64,000 bases of DNA from Pedobacter faecalis (GCF_030182585.1 NZ_JARXOW010000001.1:558001-622000), one strand, 5' to 3'. Shown: positions 1 through 8,478, counted from the stretch's first letter. Notes: generated from the letters alone by a model not told the origin. Numbers and translations: made by a program.

Positions 1-121
1 AATCCCTGTTTGCCGCCGATGCATTAATCCAGGCATCCAGCTCCTGCTGCCGGGATTCTGTAATCGTCCCATCCAGCCGCGCCGTAACCAGTTCAGAGAT
101 ATAAAATTCTTTTTCGAGCAT
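1..121 (-). CDS. FecR-family anti-sigma factor, N-terminal part (runs off left edge)
   Basis: The reverse strand reads from an ATG at 121 through 40 codons without a stop to the window edge. The peptide begins MLEKEFYISEL and continues as an acidic, Trp-containing helical segment (LDAWINAS). This resembles the short cytoplasmic N-terminal domain by which FecR-type anti-sigma factors hold ECF sigma factors. No sigma gene lies directly upstream; the neighbour on the same strand is a receiver-only protein ending at 210. Only the N-terminus is visible, so the FecR assignment rests on family resemblance. The start codon lies at the edge of an imperfect inverted repeat (121-209). Confidence 0.5.
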   Translation of the reverse strand, partial: MLEKEFYISELVTARLDGTITESRQQELDAWINASAANRD

Positions 122-209
122 ACCACTAATGTTTCTATCAATTTAATTACATTTTCCCGAATGTTGTTAACGGAAATTCCGCAATTTGGTATAGAAACGG
201 TAAGTGGTA
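121..209. repeat. Imperfect inverted repeat filling the gap before the FecR-like gene
   Basis: The gap between the receiver gene stop and the FecR-like start is bounded by inverted arms. TACCACT and TTTCTAT at 121-127 and 132-138 match ATAGAAA and AGTGGTA at 191-197 and 203-209 on the other strand, with a 4-5 nt mismatch in mid-arm. The arms begin at the start codon of one gene and end next to the stop codon of the other. It could be a regulatory dyad, a transcript stem or a small mobile remnant. Confidence 0.4.
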
Positions 210-608
210 TTAAAACAACCATGTGTCTGAAAAATATTCTGACCCGCCGGCTACGAGCCTGATGGCCTTAATCAGTTCTTCAGGCTCCTCGCCCTTATTG
301 ACAAAGCCTTTAGCGCCTGCCTGGCGGGCCTTTTCTGAAAAACCACGGCCAGGAAACATCGTAAATACAATAACAGGTATTTCGGGATAGGATTCAGCGA
401 GTTTCGCGGTAAGCGCAATACCATCTAAGCCGGGCATTTGGTAATCTGTCACTATTACATCAGCTTCAACGCCAGCTGCCAGCATTTCCAGAACCTCGAA
501 GCCGTTTGCTGCCTTCCTAACAATGCACAAGTCTGGGTACGACTCGCAAAAGTCAGCTAAGATGTTTCTCACCAAATCATGGTCATCCGCTATAATTATC
601 CTGATCAT
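210..608 (-). CDS. Stand-alone response regulator receiver protein (NarL-type REC, no output domain)
   Basis: A 132-residue protein that is entirely a CheY-like receiver domain. Visible features are the acidic pair D8-D9, the phosphoacceptor D55 (VTDYQMPG), the conserved T83 and the K105 after GAKGFVN. The sequence style (IIADDHDLVRNIL, FTMFPG) is that of NarL/LuxR regulators, but it stops right after the last helix without a helix-turn-helix. It must therefore act through a protein partner, for example by phosphotransfer or by titrating a partner-switch protein. It lies 19 nt downstream of a DUF892 gene on the same strand and is probably co-transcribed with it. The cognate kinase is not in view. 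Confidence 0.8.
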   Translation of the reverse strand: MIRIIIADDHDLVRNILADFCESYPDLCIVRKAANGFEVLEMLAAGVEADVIVTDYQMPGLDGIALTAKLAESYPEIPVIVFTMFPGRGFSEKARQAGAKGFVNKGEEPEELIKAIRLVAGGSEYFSDTWLF

Positions 609-627
609 AAGAGCTTGAACATGGCAG

Positions 628-1155
628 TTAGTTTACGGAGTATTTAGACGATATGAGTAGAAAAAGTGCCCGGCCGGCCTTTGCCTGTTCATAGTTCTCC
701 TTAAGCAGAGTGCTTACCTGTTTGTTTTTCAGGTTAACCGCCGCCATCTGTAAAATTTGAAAGGAGGCCATTTCCACACTCTCAATGTTCTGCAGATAAA
801 AGATAATGGAAAGATCCTGGAGCTCTGGTTCATCGCTTTGGCTTTCTATGGCCTGAAACGCATCTTCAATTAGCCCGGTTAAGCCCGAAGAACTGTCGTA
901 AGTGACGTCAGCATCCAGAATGGTATATATCATCTGAAGTCTGGTGAGCTGCTCTTCAACCGCCGTAATGGTTTCCTGAATGGCGTTTCGCAAATCGGCA
1001 AAATGCGCTTGTTGATGCAGCTCCGGCAGTTTCCTAATCAGGTGCATTTTAGCCATGTAAATGCGGTCAAGATGGTCCAGAAAAAAGCGCATTAACTTAT
1101 CGGGGCTTATCTTTATCCTTACCCAGGAATTCGGACGGTTTGATTGCTGATTCAT
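628..1155 (-). CDS. YciE/YciF family (DUF892) ferritin-like protein
   Basis: A 175-residue helical protein. The segment LDRIYMAKMHLIRKLPEL, the heptad-rich second helix and the late EMASFQILQMAAV helix match the layout of YciE/YciF (DUF892), a ferritin-like four-helix family usually induced by stress. It sits between two receiver-only proteins on the same strand with gaps of 19 and 5 nt, so the three are probably one operon. Some metal-ligand positions of the family look altered (IYMAKMHL where LYDAEKQL-like sequences are common), so metal binding is uncertain. The functional role of the family is not firmly established. Confidence 0.6.
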   Translation of the reverse strand: MNQQSNRPNSWVRIKISPDKLMRFFLDHLDRIYMAKMHLIRKLPELHQQAHFADLRNAIQETITAVEEQLTRLQMIYTILDADVTYDSSSGLTGLIEDAFQAIESQSDEPELQDLSIIFYLQNIESVEMASFQILQMAAVNLKNKQVSTLLKENYEQAKAGRALFLLISSKYSVN

Positions 1156-1160
1156 GTTAG

Positions 1161-1529
1161 TTAATTTTTACGCAGATACGATGCCGCTTTTTTCAGAACG
1201 TTCGCTAAATCGAATGGTTTGGAAATATAACCATCAGCACCGCATCCTTCAGCCAGCAAGCTCAAATCACGTTCTGCGGAAATAAGTAATACGGGTATCC
1301 GCGCGGTCCCGGCATCATCTTTCAGGGAACGGCAAATTTCCAGTCCGGTTTTTTCAGTACCCGAAATCATTACATCCAGAAATATGAGGTCGGGCATCAA
1401 TGAAAGCACCTCTTCAGAATCTATAGCCCTGTTTATAAGTATTGGATGATAGCCTTCATGGCTCAAAGCGATGTCGAAAATATACAAGATGTCCTCATCA
1501 TCATCTACCACTAAAATTTTCCCCTTCAT
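1161..1529 (-). CDS. CheY-like response regulator, receiver domain only
   Basis: A 122-residue single receiver domain. The acidic cluster D9-D10-D11 follows ILVV, D52 is the phosphoacceptor in IFLDVMISG, and the C-terminal lysine is in ADGYISKPFD. There is no output domain, so it is a phospho-switch acting by protein contact. It is 5 nt upstream of the DUF892 gene and 18 nt downstream of a PAS-AraC regulator, all on the minus strand. That implies a regulatory operon of PAS-AraC, REC, DUF892, REC. No histidine kinase lies within this operon. Confidence 0.85.
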   Translation of the reverse strand: MKGKILVVDDDEDILYIFDIALSHEGYHPILINRAIDSEEVLSLMPDLIFLDVMISGTEKTGLEICRSLKDDAGTARIPVLLISAERDLSLLAEGCGADGYISKPFDLANVLKKAASYLRKN

Positions 1530-1547
1530 GCGTTATTTATAAGGTTC

Positions 1548-2372
1548 TCAGATCAATTCTGATATATCAATTCCGTAAACATTGTTAAACAGCTTTTTAA
1601 AATGGGGGGTCGACGAGTAGCCGGCAATTCTGGCTACCTCATCTATGGTGCGGTACTTCCTTGAAGCAATGGCTTCCCATGCAAGATGCAGCCTGATAAT
1701 ACAAACAAGCCTGTTGGGCGTTGTTCCCATAATGCGGCTTACCTCTCTGAACAGCTGACGCTCGCTCATGGCCATATCAGCACTGATCTTATTCAGGTTT
1801 ACCTTTAGGGTTTTGGTGTGGTTCCGGACTACTGCTTCCAACTGGTTCAGCCATGCCTGATCTTTTTGGGACAAAGGCGATGGTGTTCCTAACCATTTTA
1901 GGTTCGAGTCATCGGTCGGTCTCAGAATATCCATTTCCGCGGTAAAGCGCTTCATCTGTTCGCTGTTTAAATGGCCAATAATGTCAGATGCATGCTTATC
2001 TTGCTCTGCGCGCTTCCTTGTCGTAATGTCCTTCGCGACAGCGAAGATTACCTCGTCGCGCGCTATCCTAACCGAGGTCCACATCAGCCACACAATGGCG
2101 CCCTCTTTGGTCATAAAACGGTTTTCAAACTGAAACAGCGTACTACCCTTCCTTACCTCCTCCTGTTTCCTAAGGGTAAGCTCTCTGTCTTCCGGATGCA
2201 CAAAGGTTTGAATGGGAGCGGACAAAAGTTCCTCACTACTAAAGCCTAATGTATTACAAACAGCAGGGTTTATCTTCTTAAAGAAGCCATCGTACCCCGC
2301 CACGCATAGTAAATCGGGAGATAGGTCAAAAAAATATTCTAAATCGAAATTAGCAGTAGATTTATCCCTCAT
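1548..2372 (-). CDS. PAS domain-containing AraC-family transcriptional regulator
   Basis: 274 residues. An N-terminal PAS fold spans about residues 10-120 (DLLCVAGYDGFFKKINPA, FVHPEDRE, then DITTRKRAEQ, the usual PAC ending). After a linker, the C-terminal ~90 residues form an AraC-type double helix-turn-helix (ISADMAMSERQLFREVSRI, then IDEVARIAGYSSTPHFKKLF). It is probably a soluble sensor-regulator whose PAS domain responds to a ligand or partner and whose C-terminus binds promoters. It is the first gene of the minus-strand cluster that also encodes two stand-alone receivers and a DUF892 protein, which are plausible targets. Confidence 0.85.
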   Translation of the reverse strand: MRDKSTANFDLEYFFDLSPDLLCVAGYDGFFKKINPAVCNTLGFSSEELLSAPIQTFVHPEDRELTLRKQEEVRKGSTLFQFENRFMTKEGAIVWLMWTSVRIARDEVIFAVAKDITTRKRAEQDKHASDIIGHLNSEQMKRFTAEMDILRPTDDSNLKWLGTPSPLSQKDQAWLNQLEAVVRNHTKTLKVNLNKISADMAMSERQLFREVSRIMGTTPNRLVCIIRLHLAWEAIASRKYRTIDEVARIAGYSSTPHFKKLFNNVYGIDISELI

Positions 2373-2539
2373 TTCCTATGGCATATAACTATTATCCCTT
2401 TGTATGCTTTTACTTTAGTTTGTATCGAACCGGGAAATTAGGGTATTTGTTTTAATCGCTCTCTTGCTAGCCGCACTTTGTCAAGATTGAGAATAAATTG
2501 GCGGCATTCTAACTAAGAAAACTGAGGAATAGGGAAAAG

Positions 2540-3004
2540 TCAAAACCGTATATTATACGTATTCTTATTCTCACACATCACAAAGGTGCTGTGCGTACTT
2601 CCGATGCTCTTAACCGAACCGAGCTTGTTGAACACAAAATCCTGATAGTGCTTCATATCCTTTGCCAGTACTTTTAAAAGAAAATCAAAATCACCAGATA
2701 TATTATAGCACTCAACCACCTCATTAAGTTTCATAATCTCCGAAACAAAATCGTGGCCAATGCTCTTGTCATGCTGCTTTAGCCTGATGTTGCAGAAAAC
2801 GATCAGGCCATAATCCAGCTTTTCGGCATCAATTAAGGCGATATACTTTTTAATGAAGCCTTTAGTCTCAAGTCGCTTCACCCTTTCAAAAACCGGCGAT
2901 GGCGAGAGATTTACCTGTGCGGCCAGGTCCTTTGTGGTAATCTTGGAATCTTCGCCCAGGAGCCTTAAAAGCTTAAGATCTGTTTCATCTAACAATTCGT
3001 CCAT
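2540..3004 (-). CDS. Lrp/AsnC-family transcriptional regulator
   Basis: 154 residues with the standard Lrp layout. The N-terminal winged helix-turn-helix (LKLLRLLGEDSKITTKDLAAQV, then SPSPVFERVKRLE) occupies about residues 8-65. It is followed by an RAM/AsnC ligand-binding and oligomerisation domain (VFCNIRLK, VVECYNISGDFDFLLKV). Such proteins sense amino acids and control their metabolism. It is divergent from metE across a 154-nt gap, so local control of methionine synthesis is a natural inference; no operator was identified directly. Confidence 0.9.
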   Translation of the reverse strand: MDELLDETDLKLLRLLGEDSKITTKDLAAQVNLSPSPVFERVKRLETKGFIKKYIALIDAEKLDYGLIVFCNIRLKQHDKSIGHDFVSEIMKLNEVVECYNISGDFDFLLKVLAKDMKHYQDFVFNKLGSVKSIGSTHSTFVMCENKNTYNIRF

Positions 3005-3127
3005 AGAATATTTTTCTGTTTACACGGCTAGAAAGCCTATCAATTAGCTTATTATCCTTTTAAATTCTTTATGTCTGTTCTTTTCGACTGAATATTTTTA
3101 AAATTTCAGTGCAATATACTGACAATA

Positions 3128-3135
3128 TAGCTTTG
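3128..3135 (+). promoter_or_regulatory. Predicted -7 promoter element of metE
   Basis: TAGCTTTG matches the Bacteroidota sigma-70 -7 consensus TAnnTTTG. A weak TTTC stands roughly 20 nt upstream. Transcription would start near 3142, downstream of a possible GTG codon at 3135 but upstream of the ATG at 3159. This supports the ATG as the true metE start. Confidence 0.5.
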
Positions 3136-3158
3136 TGTCGAACATTAATCTACAAAAT

Positions 3159-5465
3159 ATGCTAACGCAAAATCTCGGCTACCCGCGTATAGGGGGCCAG
3201 CGACAATTAAAAAAGGCCTGCGAACAATACTGGTCGGGGAAGATCGACCAGAAAGAATTAAACACAGTCGCACGCCACATCCGTGAAGAAAACTGGCAGG
3301 TACAGCTCGATGCAAACATTGACCTTATCCCCTGCAATGATTTCAGTTTTTATGATCAGATGCTCGATATGAGCCTGCTCTTGGGGGCTATTCCTGAGCG
3401 TTACTCCCCCGTTCTGTCGCAGGTAAAAACGAACACCGAACTCGATCTGTACTTTGCCATGGCCCGCGGCTATCAAAAGGACGGACTCGACATCACAGCC
3501 ATGGAAATGACCAAGTGGCTGGATACCAATTATCATTACCTGGTGCCCGAATTTACCGCCCGACAGCAGTTCCGGATCTTTTCTGAAAAGGTATTCGGTG
3601 AACTAAACGCCGCAAAGAAGTTGTTGGGCGACAAAGTCAAACCTGTGCTTATCGGACCGGTTAGTTATCTCTTGCTGGGAAAAGAGAAAACGCATGAAGC
3701 ATCAGGGGCAGGCACATTCGAGCGCATCGATCTCATCAAGTCGCTCGTGCCGGTCTATGTCGAGATCATCAACCGCCTTAAACAGCAGGGCGCCAAATGG
3801 ATACAACTGGATGAGCCTTGCCTGGTGCTCGACCTGTCCGATAAGGAAAAACAGGCATTCGAGTTTGCTTACCGTACTATTGCTAAGCAGACGGGCGGTG
3901 TTAAACTGCTGGTGGCAACCTACTTCGAGGCTTTGCTCGATAACACGGCACTGGCGGTCAACCTGCCGGTGGCTGCGTTGCATGTCGACCTGGTACGTGC
4001 GCCTGAACAGCTCGATGAAATTCTCGGATCGATCCCGGAGCGCATGCAGCTGTCGATCGGTATAGTAGACGGCCGCAACGTCTGGAAAAACGATTACGCC
4101 AGATCCCTGGACCTTATTAATAGGGCGGCCGATAAGCTCGGCAGCGAGCGCATCATCATTGCGCCGTCCTGCTCGCTGCTGCATTGTCCCATCGATCTGG
4201 AACTGGAGACCACCATAGACCCGGAGATCAAAAACTGGATGGCCTTCGCCAAACAGAAGCTGAATGAGATTGCTGAACTCAGAAAGATCATCGAGGGAAA
4301 CATCACATTGCTGGAAGAGAACAAGCAAGCGCTCGACAGCAGAAGAATTTCCGAAAAGGTTCACAAACAAGCTGTAAAAGACCGCGTCCTCGCCATAACG
4401 GAGGCCGATTCTAATCGTCAAAGTGCCTTTGCGGTGCGACAGCAATTGCACCGAGAGCGTTTCAGGCTCCCGCTTTTTCCTACCACCACCATCGGCTCTT
4501 TTCCGCAAACAGACGATATCCGTCAGCTGCGTGCCCGCTTCAAGAAAGGCGAACTTACATCCCGGCAATACGAAGAGCAGATCGAACAGGCCACAATCCA
4601 GGCCATCCGCTGGCAGGAGGAAATCGGCTTTGATGTGTTGGTGCACGGCGAATTTGAGCGCAACGACATGGTCGAGTACTTCGGCGAGCAGCTCGACGGA
4701 TTCTTATTTACGAAAAATGGCTGGGTGCAGAGTTACGGCAGCCGCTGTGTAAAGCCGCCGGTCATTTACGGTGACGTGAGCAGACCGCGGGATATGACGG
4801 TTCGGTGGACGAAGTTCGCGGCTCAACAAACCAATCAGTTGATGAAAGGCATGCTCACAGGGCCGGTCACCATCCTACAATGGTCCTTCGTGCGCAACGA
4901 TCAGCCGCGTAACACCACCACCAATCAGATCGCCCTGGCGATCCGCGACGAGGTGCTGGCGCTCGAACAAGCGGGCATCAGCATCATCCAGATCGATGAG
5001 GCCGCAATCCGCGAAGGACTACCGCTTCGTAAAGCCAGGCGCCACGATTACCTGCAATGGGCAGTCAACGCCTTCCGGCTCACCGCAAGCGGGGTTGCCG
5101 ACCAAACACAAATCCATACACACATGTGTTACAGCGAGTTCAACGACATCATCGAACATATTGCGGCCATGGATGCAGACGTCATCACCATCGAAACCTC
5201 GCGTTCTCAAATGGAACTGCTGCAGGCCTTTGCCCATTTTAAATACCCCAACGAGATCGGTCCCGGCGTGTACGATATCCACTCACCAAGGGTTCCTGGT
5301 AAGGATGAAATGCTTTCGCTGCTCAGAAAAGCAGCAGAGTTACTGCCTGCAGAAAACCTATGGGTAAATCCGGATTGCGGTCTCAAAACCCGCAAATGGC
5401 CGGAGACAAAAGCTGCCCTCGAAAACATGGTCGCCGCTGCGAAAGCAGCACGTGAAACCGCTTAA
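3159..5465 (+). CDS. metE: 5-methyltetrahydropteroyltriglutamate-homocysteine methyltransferase (cobalamin-independent methionine synthase)
   Basis: MetE transfers the methyl group of methyl-tetrahydropteroyl-glutamate to homocysteine in the last step of methionine synthesis, using zinc and no cobalamin. From the ATG the protein is 768 residues, the usual family length, starting MLTQNLGYPRIGGQR as expected. The N-terminal barrel is followed by the C-terminal catalytic barrel (FPTTTIGSFPQT, HGEFERNDMVEYFGEQL). Zinc ligands are visible in HTHMCYSEF and VNPDCGLKTR. An upstream in-frame GTG at 3135 would add eight residues but lies inside a predicted -7 promoter element. An Lrp-type regulator is divergently transcribed. 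The stop codon TAA is the first three bases of a 43-bp direct repeat found again at 7105. Confidence 0.97.
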   Translation: MLTQNLGYPRIGGQRQLKKACEQYWSGKIDQKELNTVARHIREENWQVQLDANIDLIPCNDFSFYDQMLDMSLLLGAIPERYSPVLSQVKTNTELDLYFAMARGYQKDGLDITAMEMTKWLDTNYHYLVPEFTARQQFRIFSEKVFGELNAAKKLLGDKVKPVLIGPVSYLLLGKEKTHEASGAGTFERIDLIKSLVPVYVEIINRLKQQGAKWIQLDEPCLVLDLSDKEKQAFEFAYRTIAKQTGGVKLLVATYFEALLDNTALAVNLPVAALHVDLVRAPEQLDEILGSIPERMQLSIGIVDGRNVWKNDYARSLDLINRAADKLGSERIIIAPSCSLLHCPIDLELETTIDPEIKNWMAFAKQKLNEIAELRKIIEGNITLLEENKQALDSRRISEKVHKQAVKDRVLAITEADSNRQSAFAVRQQLHRERFRLPLFPTTTIGSFPQTDDIRQLRARFKKGELTSRQYEEQIEQATIQAIRWQEEIGFDVLVHGEFERNDMVEYFGEQLDGFLFTKNGWVQSYGSRCVKPPVIYGDVSRPRDMTVRWTKFAAQQTNQLMKGMLTGPVTILQWSFVRNDQPRNTTTNQIALAIRDEVLALEQAGISIIQIDEAAIREGLPLRKARRHDYLQWAVNAFRLTASGVADQTQIHTHMCYSEFNDIIEHIAAMDADVITIETSRSQMELLQAFAHFKYPNEIGPGVYDIHSPRVPGKDEMLSLLRKAAELLPAENLWVNPDCGLKTRKWPETKAALENMVAAAKAARETA

Positions 5466-5505
5466 TCACTCGGCTACAGGAAGCAGGAAACAAAACCTGC
5501 TTCCT
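5463..5505. repeat. 43-bp direct repeat, left copy (with internal hairpin)
   Basis: These 43 bases recur exactly at 7105-7147. The first three bases are the metE stop codon. The remainder equals the 3' end of the histidine kinase coding sequence on the other strand, although no kinase is encoded here. Within the repeat AGGAAGCAGG (5478-5487) and CCTGCTTCCT (5496-5505) form a 10-bp stem with an 8-nt A-rich loop; no T-tract follows. The two copies bracket a single AAA-ATPase gene. Confidence 0.9.
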
Positions 5506-5533
5506 CAAATAAATTGAGTCAAATCTCAGAAGG

Positions 5534-7057
5534 CTAAAGTTGCTGAACTTTAAAATCCTGCACAGCCCTTCTCTCCGATGAGAAGTTGATCCCTATTGCG
5601 GTTTTCTTCCTGGGATCGGCTTTGTAGGCATCCAAATAGCCCTTATGGATGATTTGCTCTAACGCAGCCTCTGCACTGCCTTCCAGTTTCAATTCCAGCA
5701 CGTAAATAAAATCGTTGGTAAGAATTAATATGTCACAACGGCCTTTAGCGCTATGTACTTCACTGTGCACATTCATCCCGATCCTTTTGAAAGCCAGGTG
5801 TAAGATAATATGAAATATAGATTCACTCTCCGCCCGCCAATGGTCGTACGGAATTGTAGAGATCAGCACGTTTAACTGCTCAATCATTCCATTGATATTA
5901 TTTGTACGGAGAGCAGTCACCAGGTCGTAAGTAAATTCCTGGGAATCTGCCGGGTAGACTTCCCGATAAGCACTGAGTAGATTATCAAGCAGACTGGCCT
6001 CGACCTCTTTGTTCGGATAACCCAGTTCGTAGGCATCAAATTCGCTGTCGTATGACTTCACTGTCAAATACCCGGTTTGAAATAACAAGGGGATTGATAG
6101 CAAATTCTTTATATCGAACTTACCCAATGTACTTTTGCCAACGCGTATTTTATCAAAGTTATAATCCTGTTGTTCCCTGATCTGCTTTATCAGAAATGTC
6201 GGCGTTCCGGTTTCAAACCAGTAATTGCTGAATGTCCGGTCCGCCATAAAATTGAGCAAGGAAAAGGGATTATAAACCCTGTCCACTCCATTCCACGAAT
6301 ATCCGTTATACCACTCCCTGATCTTTTCAACAATATTTGGCTCTGTTTCCTTCATCTCCGCTATTTCAGCACTAAAGTTCTCTTCCACCTGCGCCTGGGT
6401 AATTCCTACCAAAGTGCTAAATTCAGGCGCCAGAGAGATATCACGAAGATTGTTCAAATCAGAAAAAATACTGATTTTAGTAAAACGGCTAACCCCGGTA
6501 ATGAGCAATAACCTGATATATTCATCGGCATCTTTTAATACCGAATAAAACGCCTTAAATACAGAACGGTTCTCTTCAGCGGTGTCAAGGTCTTCGAGGT
6601 AGTCAATAACGGGTTTGTCGTATTCGTCGATAAGGATCACAACATTTCCGTTTACTGAGGATTTTTCAATAAGCTCTTTAAATTTGTCTTTTAGATCTTG
6701 TTCTTCAAGTACAACGCCTTGTGCTTTTGCCTGTGCATCCATTTCTTTACTAAGCGCCGCATATAATCCCAGTTTTTGGTAGTTGATACTGCTTAATTTC
6801 AGATGGATTACCGGATGCTTCTGCCTCCAATCCCATTGGTCATGTATCCAAAGCCCTTCAAACAAAGATGTATTCCCTTTAAAGATCTGCTTAATGGTCG
6901 ACAAAAGAAGAGATTTACCAAAACGCCTTGGACGGCTCAGGAAATAGTACTTCCCTGAATTAATCAGATTAAAGATCGGTTCAGTTTTGTCAATGTAAAG
7001 ATAATCGCCTGATATTACTTCTCCGAAATCCTGTAAGCCAATTGGATACTTCCTCAT
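5534..7057 (-). CDS. AAA-ATPase-like protein with C-terminal PD-(D/E)XK nuclease fold (PF09820/PF08011 type)
   Basis: 507 residues from the ATG at 7057, where the typical family start MRKYPIGLQDFGEVI lies; a longer upstream frame is not family-like. The N-terminal AAA-ATPase-like domain shows YLYIDKT, a P-loop-like SRPRRFGKSLLLST near residue 45, and a Walker B-like VVILIDEYDKPVI. The C-terminus has the PD-(D/E)XK pattern of the PDDEXK_9 type (GRCDILILTND, then YVLELKLEGSAEAAL). The family is multicopy in Bacteroidota and its function is unproven; roles in DNA transactions or defence have been suggested. It is a lone gene between 43-bp direct repeats with lower G+C than its neighbours, which suggests recent acquisition. 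Confidence 0.85.
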   Translation of the reverse strand: MRKYPIGLQDFGEVISGDYLYIDKTEPIFNLINSGKYYFLSRPRRFGKSLLLSTIKQIFKGNTSLFEGLWIHDQWDWRQKHPVIHLKLSSINYQKLGLYAALSKEMDAQAKAQGVVLEEQDLKDKFKELIEKSSVNGNVVILIDEYDKPVIDYLEDLDTAEENRSVFKAFYSVLKDADEYIRLLLITGVSRFTKISIFSDLNNLRDISLAPEFSTLVGITQAQVEENFSAEIAEMKETEPNIVEKIREWYNGYSWNGVDRVYNPFSLLNFMADRTFSNYWFETGTPTFLIKQIREQQDYNFDKIRVGKSTLGKFDIKNLLSIPLLFQTGYLTVKSYDSEFDAYELGYPNKEVEASLLDNLLSAYREVYPADSQEFTYDLVTALRTNNINGMIEQLNVLISTIPYDHWRAESESIFHIILHLAFKRIGMNVHSEVHSAKGRCDILILTNDFIYVLELKLEGSAEAALEQIIHKGYLDAYKADPRKKTAIGINFSSERRAVQDFKVQQL

Positions 7058-7104
7058 GCGGTAAATATAAACAAAAAACGGGCAGCAAGTAATCTCCAGG
7101 ATGC

Positions 7105-7147
7105 TAATCACTCGGCTACAGGAAGCAGGAAACAAAACCTGCTTCCT
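7105..7147. repeat. 43-bp direct repeat, right copy (end of histidine kinase gene)
   Basis: Exact second copy of the repeat at 5463-5505. Here it is functional coding sequence: the reverse strand encodes the last residues of the kinase (SRFCFLLPVAE) and its TGA stop. This is therefore probably the ancestral copy. The internal 10-bp hairpin lies at 7120-7129 and 7138-7147. Confidence 0.9.
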
Positions 7148-8478
7148 TCACCAATGGCGCTTTCCACCCATATCTTTCCCCCTTCAGCCTCTATAAAATC
7201 TTTTGAAATCGCCAGGCCCAGGCCCGAACCAGATTTGTTGCTGCCATCAGTCGGCACCTGGAAATACCGGTCAAACAAGCGTTTCTGATACTGCTCGTCA
7301 ATCCCCTTACCAAAATCACGTACTGAGAACTCGATATCTGTACCATGCTGGATCACCTGCACCACAACCCTCGATTTCGGTACACTGTAACGGAGCGCAT
7401 TAGAAAGGAAGTTGACCAGTACCCAGGCCGTCTTCTCTGTATCCATATTAACTTTCGGCAGATCGTTCCGGCCAATCAGCTCCAGCTCGATCTCCTTTTG
7501 CTCGGCTTGAAAGCGAACCGTATCCATCGCATAGATGGCCACCTTTCTGGGGTCCGACCTAACCAGATTAAGCTGCAGATTGCCTGTTTCAACCTGCGAG
7601 AGGTCAAGCAGTTCACTGGTAATCTTCAGCAGGCGACCGCAATCTTCTTTGATATGTTGCACCAGCTGTCGCTGTTCGGGGTTCATCCCGCCAACGCGTT
7701 CGTCGTCGAGCAGTTTCACGCTCATCTTGATAGATGAAATCGGCGTTTTAAGCTCATGCGAAACCGTAGCGATAAAGTTCGTTTTCGCCTCGTGAAGTTC
7801 CTTATACTCCGTCACGTTTTTAAGCACATACACCTCGCCTGCTGTTTTAAGCGATGCGCTGATGGCATTTTCCGATGGTTCGCCAGTCACCGGTACCAGA
7901 ATCTCACGTCGCTCCAGCTTAAAATATGATTCCTTGCCGTCAGCATAGATCTTCATCGGCTTCGTATCATCAGCAGCCTGTATCACGCTGCTCAGCAGGT
8001 CATTCTTTTTCATCAGCTCAAGGGCATCTGCACCAGTAAGGTCCCGCCCGTCCAAATTCAGTAGCTGTCCGGCTACCTTGTTCAGGAACAGGATCTCTTT
8101 TTTCTCGTTCAAACCGATAATAGCGTCCTGCATCTGACCAATAATTGCTTCGATCCTGAGCTTTTCCGACTGAAGCTTAGCCAGATTACTGTTTTCCCAC
8201 CTGTTCAACTGTGCCGTCATGGCATTAAACTCCTCGGCCAGCTCCGCAAACTCATCGTTTCCCTTAAACTCTAAACGCTGTTTGTAATTCTTGCGGCCTA
8301 TGGCCTTAATCGCCTCCGAAAACTCGCGGAGCGGATTAGCCACAAAGCCCGGAAAGTTGACACTGAAGGAAAACAATACGATAAAGCAAATAGATGCCGC
8401 AAAGATCAAATAAGTAGCGGCCTTCTCCACGCTTTGCCGGGCGGCCTCGTTTTTTCGTACAATAGCCTGCATATTCAA
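7108..8478 (-). pseudogene. Sensor histidine kinase, C-terminal part of a frameshifted gene
   Basis: This frame holds the second membrane helix (ATYLIFAASICFIVLFSFSV), a HAMP linker (NPLREFSEAIKAIG), a PAS-like segment (IEAIIGQMQDAIIGLNEKK), the HisKA phosphorylation helix (ATVSHELKTPISS) and the HATPase domain (NFLSNALRYS, DFGKGIDEQY, GSGLGLAISKDF). It lacks the N-terminal membrane anchor, which is in another frame just upstream and stops at 8475. Restoring one A at about 8487 gives a continuous HLQIEELNMQA. An ATG at 8472 next to that stop could allow coupled re-initiation. The kinase follows a KdpD-USP remnant, which fits the separate kinase of Bacteroidota kdp operons. Confidence 0.8.

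Larger units (their letters stand above)
5506..7147. mobile_element. Putative inserted 1.64-kb cassette carrying one AAA-ATPase/PDDEXK gene
   Basis: The interval between the two 43-bp repeats, plus one repeat copy, is 1642 bp and holds a single gene. Removing it would put the metE stop codon TAA directly against the kinase stop codon (TGA on the other strand), leaving both genes complete. That is what an insertion with a 43-bp target duplication would leave. The cassette is visibly richer in A+T than metE. There is no recognisable transposase and no terminal inverted repeat, so the mechanism is unknown. A tandem duplication followed by replacement is an alternative. Confidence 0.5.

Noticed and set aside
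3135-3158. GTG at 3135 as an earlier start of metE
   Set aside because: It overlaps a predicted -7 promoter element, adds residues not typical for MetE, and an ATG at 3159 gives the usual N-terminus.
3702-4646. A 314-codon open frame antisense to metE, and other long antisense frames in the same region
   Set aside because: They lie opposite a complete metE with strong family signatures, contain no recognisable domain and follow from codon bias in a G+C-rich gene.
5478-5505. The hairpin after metE as a standard Rho-independent terminator
   Set aside because: The stem is strong but no T-run follows on either strand, and the same sequence is coding in the second copy, so it is better described as part of the repeat.
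7058-7135. Longer N-terminus for the AAA-ATPase reading into the 43-bp repeat
   Set aside because: The extra residues are cysteine-rich and unlike the family, whose normal start is at 7057.
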